DNA of 40,824 bases from a virus: the IMG/VR virus record IMGVR_UViG_3300050821_003341, positions 1-40,824 of that record, one strand, 5' to 3'. The notes beneath the pieces were generated by a model. That model saw only the letters and a program-made list of their open reading frames with translations, was not told the origin of the DNA and searched no databases. Positions 37,814-40,824 of this stretch are shown piece after piece. Numbering within the stretch: position 1 is the stretch's first letter; every line of letters starts with the position of its first letter. The position numbers and the translations under genes are program-made.

Positions 37814-38089
37814 ATGAACATAAAACTTATTCAGGACCATGACGACAAGTGCTACATGCTGCCGAAGCTCGCTGCTGGTGAAGTTACTCATCCATGGTGG
37901 ATAGATACCGAGCGTGAACACTTTGATATATTGTGGCGCGATAAAGACGGCAACCGTCATGGCAAGAGCGTTCCGTGGGGAAGAATGTGGTGTGAAGATG
38001 TCCACTGCCCTGGTCAAGTGTTAGTACGGCTTGACTGGCTGTTGGGTAGGGTGCAGGAAGAACTTCAAGCATCGAGGGTTGAGGTGTGA
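37814..38089 (+). CDS. Hypothetical protein (91 residues)
   Basis: MNIKLIQDHDDKCYMLPKLAAGEVTHPWW and RMWCEDVHCPGQVLVRLDWLLGRV: Cys13 and a Cys/His pair near 60-66 suggest metal binding, but spacing is irregular. AAAGGAG lies 7 bases before the ATG. First gene of a three-gene run to the integrase. Confidence 0.55.
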   Translation: MNIKLIQDHDDKCYMLPKLAAGEVTHPWWIDTEREHFDILWRDKDGNRHGKSVPWGRMWCEDVHCPGQVLVRLDWLLGRVQEELQASRVEV

Positions 38090-38301
38090 ACAAGGGACGT
38101 AGAGGGAACGCGCAAAATAAGTGCATATTTCCTGGCTGCGAAAATGACCAGATGTCACGGGGTAAGCGCGGCCAAAATTCGCCACTTTTAGAGCAGGGCG
38201 ATCCGTCCAAGCGGTTCGCATGGTGTAGATACCACCGTAAAGGCAAAGGTAAATCCGAACGGCTGGAACTTTATAAAGCGGAAGATCAAAAGGCCGCATA
38301 A
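38086..38301 (+). CDS. C-x4-C / C-x2-H zinc-finger protein (71 residues)
   Basis: Starts GTG in a GTGA overlap with the 91-residue gene. Cys13-x4-Cys18 (CIFPGC) and Cys47-x2-His50 (CRYH), with a very basic N-terminus (NKGRRGNAQNK) and tail (RKGKGK). The same finger plan as the proteins at 28847-29071 and 31018-31293. Located directly before the integrase, it could act as an excisionase-like or recombination directionality factor (inference from place). Confidence 0.6.
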   Translation: MNKGRRGNAQNKCIFPGCENDQMSRGKRGQNSPLLEQGDPSKRFAWCRYHRKGKGKSERLELYKAEDQKAA

Positions 38302-38310
38302 AATTGTGGT

Positions 38311-39435
38311 ATGAGATCGCAACTCCCACAAGGCATCCGAAAAATTGAGCTCAACCGCCGTAAAGACGGCAGGCCAGTCGTGCGCTACGAGATTCTGACC
38401 GACGTCACTAAGCAAAACGGACAGCGCAAGCGACTTCGCACACGTAAGAATGTCGATGGTCGGCCACTTGCTACCGAGGCTATGGCACGGGCAGAACTGG
38501 CACGTATCCAGAACGATGTTGCCACACACAATTTCGTTGCCAGGCGTCGTGTAACCGTCGAGGAAGCCTGTGAGCAGTGGCTCGGGTCAAAGCACGGACT
38601 CAAGCCGTCCACCCTGCGCTGCTATGAAATGTGGCTCGCTCCCCTACGCCAGGAACTCGGTCACGTCGAGCTTCAACAGTTAGAGAAACACCACATCAAC
38701 ACACTGATAGATGAACTGAAACTAGGAAAGGTGCCAGGCTATAAGTCCTGGGGCGCTGGACCGATCAACGGGATGCTTGGCCGCTTCCATAAACTGATGG
38801 AGGATGCACGGAAACAGGGACACATCCAGCGCAACGTCGTCGAGCTGGTTGATCGGTTGCCTCAAGACAACACAGAACTCAACATTCTCTCTGAGGCCGA
38901 TATGTTCAAAATCCTGGATCATCCAGACAGGGATAGGCACGTTTGGGCGTTGGCTTTATATGGCCTCCGTCGTGGTGAGATGGCCGGCTTACGTTGGGAA
39001 CAGGTTGATTTCACCGCACGCACCCTCTCGATAACCGAAAATCGCGTAACGGTCGGTAAGGACACCTATACGGGCACACCAAAGTCCAAGGCTTCCAAGC
39101 GCATACTGCCGATGCCAGATGAACTGTATGACCTCTTGATTGACGCCCAAGCACGTATTGAGAGTGAGTATGTCGTCTGCGATGAACGCGGTAAGCCGCT
39201 GACTGGCACAACGCTCTCATCACGCTGGACAAGGATGTTGCAACGACTAGAGATTAAACATGTGAGACTCCACGACGCACGTCACTCATGCGCGAGCCTG
39301 CTCCATGCACGAGGAGTACCAGTCGCGACGATTGCCGCCTGGTTAGGCCACGCCTCAAGTGCTTTCACGATGAGCCGATACGTTCACTCGCAGGATGCGG
39401 CGTTAATAGGCGCAGCGCAGAGTTACCGCCAATAG
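38311..39435 (+). CDS. int: Tyrosine recombinase (phage integrase)
   Basis: 374 residues. N-terminal arm-binding domain (1-55), a SAM-like core-binding domain (about 65-170: VEEACEQWLGSKHGLKPSTLRCYEMWL), then the catalytic domain. Active-site residues: Arg220 (GLRRGEMAGLRW), His321 and Arg324 (LHDARHS), His347 (WLGHAS) and Tyr357 (SRYVHS). All are intact. Role: integration and excision at att sites. A dyad-rich region follows directly. Confidence 0.95.
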   Translation: MRSQLPQGIRKIELNRRKDGRPVVRYEILTDVTKQNGQRKRLRTRKNVDGRPLATEAMARAELARIQNDVATHNFVARRRVTVEEACEQWLGSKHGLKPSTLRCYEMWLAPLRQELGHVELQQLEKHHINTLIDELKLGKVPGYKSWGAGPINGMLGRFHKLMEDARKQGHIQRNVVELVDRLPQDNTELNILSEADMFKILDHPDRDRHVWALALYGLRRGEMAGLRWEQVDFTARTLSITENRVTVGKDTYTGTPKSKASKRILPMPDELYDLLIDAQARIESEYVVCDERGKPLTGTTLSSRWTRMLQRLEIKHVRLHDARHSCASLLHARGVPVATIAAWLGHASSAFTMSRYVHSQDAALIGAAQSYRQ

Positions 39436-39623
39436 GAACACTTTTGGGAACAATTAGACGCTATTAGACGATGCGCACCCCTGTTGACCAGCACCGATAG
39501 GACGAATCACACTAAATTTCATATATGAAAACTTAACGGAGGCGGATTAGAACGTGTTGCGCCGCAACATCTTTCGTTAACAGGGGTCTGCCACGCGACG
39601 TGGCTAGGAACACTTTTGGAACA
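39433..39623. other. Attachment-like region (attP/attR candidate)
   Basis: Starts at the integrase stop. Direct repeats TAGGAACACTTTTGGGAACA (39433-39452) and a 19-base near copy (39605-39623) flank a set of dyads: ACCCCTGTT/AACAGGGGT (39477-39485 with 39579-39587), a perfect TTTCATATATGAAA (39517-39530), GTTGC/GCAAC (39556-39568) and CCACG/CGTGG (39591-39603). ATTAGACG occurs twice, 10 bases apart (39453, 39463). These fit arm sites and a core for the adjacent integrase. No matching core was found by eye near the left end. Confidence 0.55.
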
Positions 39624-39753
39624 CTTTAGCTCGCTGATTCAAACCGGCATGTGGTGTACAGCTAATACTGAAACATCAAATGACATGGGTAGACCATCTA
39701 ATCAGCAAATGAGATAATCGAGGTACCTTATCCCAACGCTCGAAAGGCACATC

Positions 39754-40140
39754 ATGAGTAACGAACTGTCACCCCAGCGAGGCAACGTCCCGACCAACTG
39801 GGTGAGCCGTGCGCCACGTCCTACGGCCTCTCGGCTGACGCCCACCGGCCGAGCAATGGTCAGGTCGGACAAGCACACCGAGATAGAGGCTCGCGAGGAC
39901 TACAACGCAGCGCGGCTGATGATGCACCGTACCCAGCTTCGTACGGTCATTGAAAAGGCCGAGGCTCAATCACGCGCCGAGTTGACACAAGATGCACTAC
40001 TCCACTCGCAAGCCGTCGACACGTTGGTTACGGCGCTTTCAGCGGGCAAGCCGGCACTCGAACTGATCCTGCGAGGTATCCAGGAGGCGCACAGTATCGG
40101 TGAACAGCAGCGGATCATCCGACGCGGCTTGGGGCTTTGA
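39754..40140 (+). CDS. Small helical protein, paralogue 1
   Basis: 128 residues. Ser/Pro/Thr-rich basic start, then a charged helical segment ending LSAGKPALELILRGIQEAHSIGEQQRIIRRG. GAAAGG precedes the ATG. Its second half is about 40-45% identical to the next gene's, so a duplication is evident. No known domain recognised. About 300 bases right of the integrase, so it may lie in host DNA. Confidence 0.6.
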   Translation: MSNELSPQRGNVPTNWVSRAPRPTASRLTPTGRAMVRSDKHTEIEAREDYNAARLMMHRTQLRTVIEKAEAQSRAELTQDALLHSQAVDTLVTALSAGKPALELILRGIQEAHSIGEQQRIIRRGLGL

Positions 40141-40242
40141 CCTGGGGCTATAAATCTCTCAGAGATCCCTTAGAGACTATTTGGCTATCGGGTGCGTTGC
40201 TCCACTTACCTAGCACCAACCAACAAGGTAAGGAGCACGATC

Positions 40243-40659
40243 ATGAGCCAGTGGCTCGTACCAACTAACAACACGCAATCAAACCGTTCACTTCCCGAGC
40301 GACAGCGCACCGAGCCGACCGGCTGGGTCGCCAAGCGTGATAACCGTCGCGCTGAGGAAGCGAAGAGCCGTGAACTTGATCGCATCGACTCACAGGCTGA
40401 AATCCAGGCGTACAAGGACTACAGCCAAGCCAAGGTTGCGGTTCACCGTGCTCACCTCACAACCCACGTCGAAAAGGCGAAAGCCAATGCACGGCGTGAG
40501 GTGACGCAAGACATCATGATTCACGCGAAGACGATTCACTCATTGGTATCTGGCCTCTCCGCTGGTGATCCGGGCCTTGAGATGGTGCTACGTGGCATCC
40601 AAGAGGCGCACACCTTGGGTGAACAGCAGCGCATCTTTCGGCTTAGTACGGACGGATAA
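40243..40659 (+). CDS. Small helical protein, paralogue 2
   Basis: 138 residues from the ATG at 40243 with AAGGAG upstream; a start at 40192 would add a stretch before this site. The TQDIMIHAKTIHSLVSGLSAGDPGLEMVLRGIQEAHTLGEQQRIFR segment matches paralogue 1. N-terminus Gln/Arg/Ser/Thr-rich. Not recognised. Confidence 0.6.
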   Translation: MSQWLVPTNNTQSNRSLPERQRTEPTGWVAKRDNRRAEEAKSRELDRIDSQAEIQAYKDYSQAKVAVHRAHLTTHVEKAKANARREVTQDIMIHAKTIHSLVSGLSAGDPGLEMVLRGIQEAHTLGEQQRIFRLSTDG

Positions 40660-40663
40660 GGCG

Positions 40664-40824
40664 ATGGACGTTCCCTACATCTGGCCAGCTGTTCCAGAAC
40701 TGATGGACATCGAGGCGCAGGCGATGGCCGAGAAGCGCGATCACCAGTTGCGGGTCGCTGCGACGTTGGACGCAATACACAAGGCGGCAGCGGAGTATCG
40801 GGAAGTTCCCGCTTACGACGAGCA
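40664..40824 (+). CDS. Start of a further gene (3'-truncated by window)
   Basis: ATG at 40664, 4 bases after the stop of paralogue 2. MDVPYIWPAVPELMDIEAQAMAEKRDHQLRVAATLDAIHKAAAEYREV and continues open to the end. Helical, charged; not recognised. Probably in one operon with the two paralogues. Confidence 0.5.
   Translation, partial: MDVPYIWPAVPELMDIEAQAMAEKRDHQLRVAATLDAIHKAAAEYREVPAYDE

Overview
The window looks like a temperate, short-tailed (podovirus-like) phage genome of about 36 kb joined to non-phage sequence on both sides. Base composition is near 50% GC, the code is standard, Shine-Dalgarno sites are common and ATGA stop/start overlaps are frequent. The host is not stated by the sequence. 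A type IV secretion ATPase, CAP-domain proteins, an Lsr2-type nucleoid protein and a membrane protein of a kind I associate with actinobacteriophages point to Actinobacteria or to an ultrasmall Saccharibacteria-type epibiont of Actinobacteria. I favour the second, with only moderate confidence.

Layout. (1) 1-2944, plus strand: end of a membrane protein, a VirD4/TraG-like secretion ATPase and a CAP-domain protein, probably host DNA. (2) 2937-3835, minus: an Lsr2 homologue and an Mrr-like restriction nuclease. (3) 3872-5734, minus: lysis module (20-residue membrane peptide, holin candidate, CHAP-like endolysin, basic protein, coiled-coil/TM protein). (4) 5734-27654, minus: virion genes, transcribed right to left: small and large terminase, portal, scaffold, major capsid, small head or tail proteins, a repeat-built fibre, two internal virion proteins (one of 1587 residues), adaptor, nozzle-like protein and a C1q-tipped fibre. 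A secreted CAP protein with its own promoter sits inside this block. (5) 27733-31293: early region with two small plus-strand genes and a chain of translationally coupled small minus-strand genes (several zinc fingers), ArdC-type antirestriction and YopX-like proteins. (6) 31475-33465: candidate replication region: a gene with internal 42-bp ACTAGT-rich repeats, DnaA-box-like sites, and a replication-relaxation family gene. (7) 33606-38301: accessory genes (DUF1064 nuclease with zinc ribbon, HExxH protein, DUF3846) interspersed with structured non-coding stretches. (8) 38311-39623: tyrosine integrase followed by a dyad-rich attachment-like region. (9) 39754-40824: two paralogous small genes and the start of a third.

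Regulation visible in the DNA. A 27-bp palindrome (ATTACTAAT-N9-ATTAGTAAT) overlaps a TATATT -10 element at three promoters, and a second palindrome (GAAC-N9-GTTC) lies at the lsr2 and replication-relaxation promoters. These look like two separate regulons, and the second links lsr2 to the phage.

The most unusual signal is a set of five long intergenic stretches (21266-21609, 32169-32398, 33785-34075, 36250-36474, 37000-37273) that hold long-range helices. In four of them the G-U wobble pairs that complete the helices exist only on the strand in which the neighbouring genes are transcribed. Two of the five, on opposite strands 4 kb apart, are clearly related, and each follows a small ORF that is itself bracketed by a stem of different sequence in the two copies. 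I know of no RNA family with this design.
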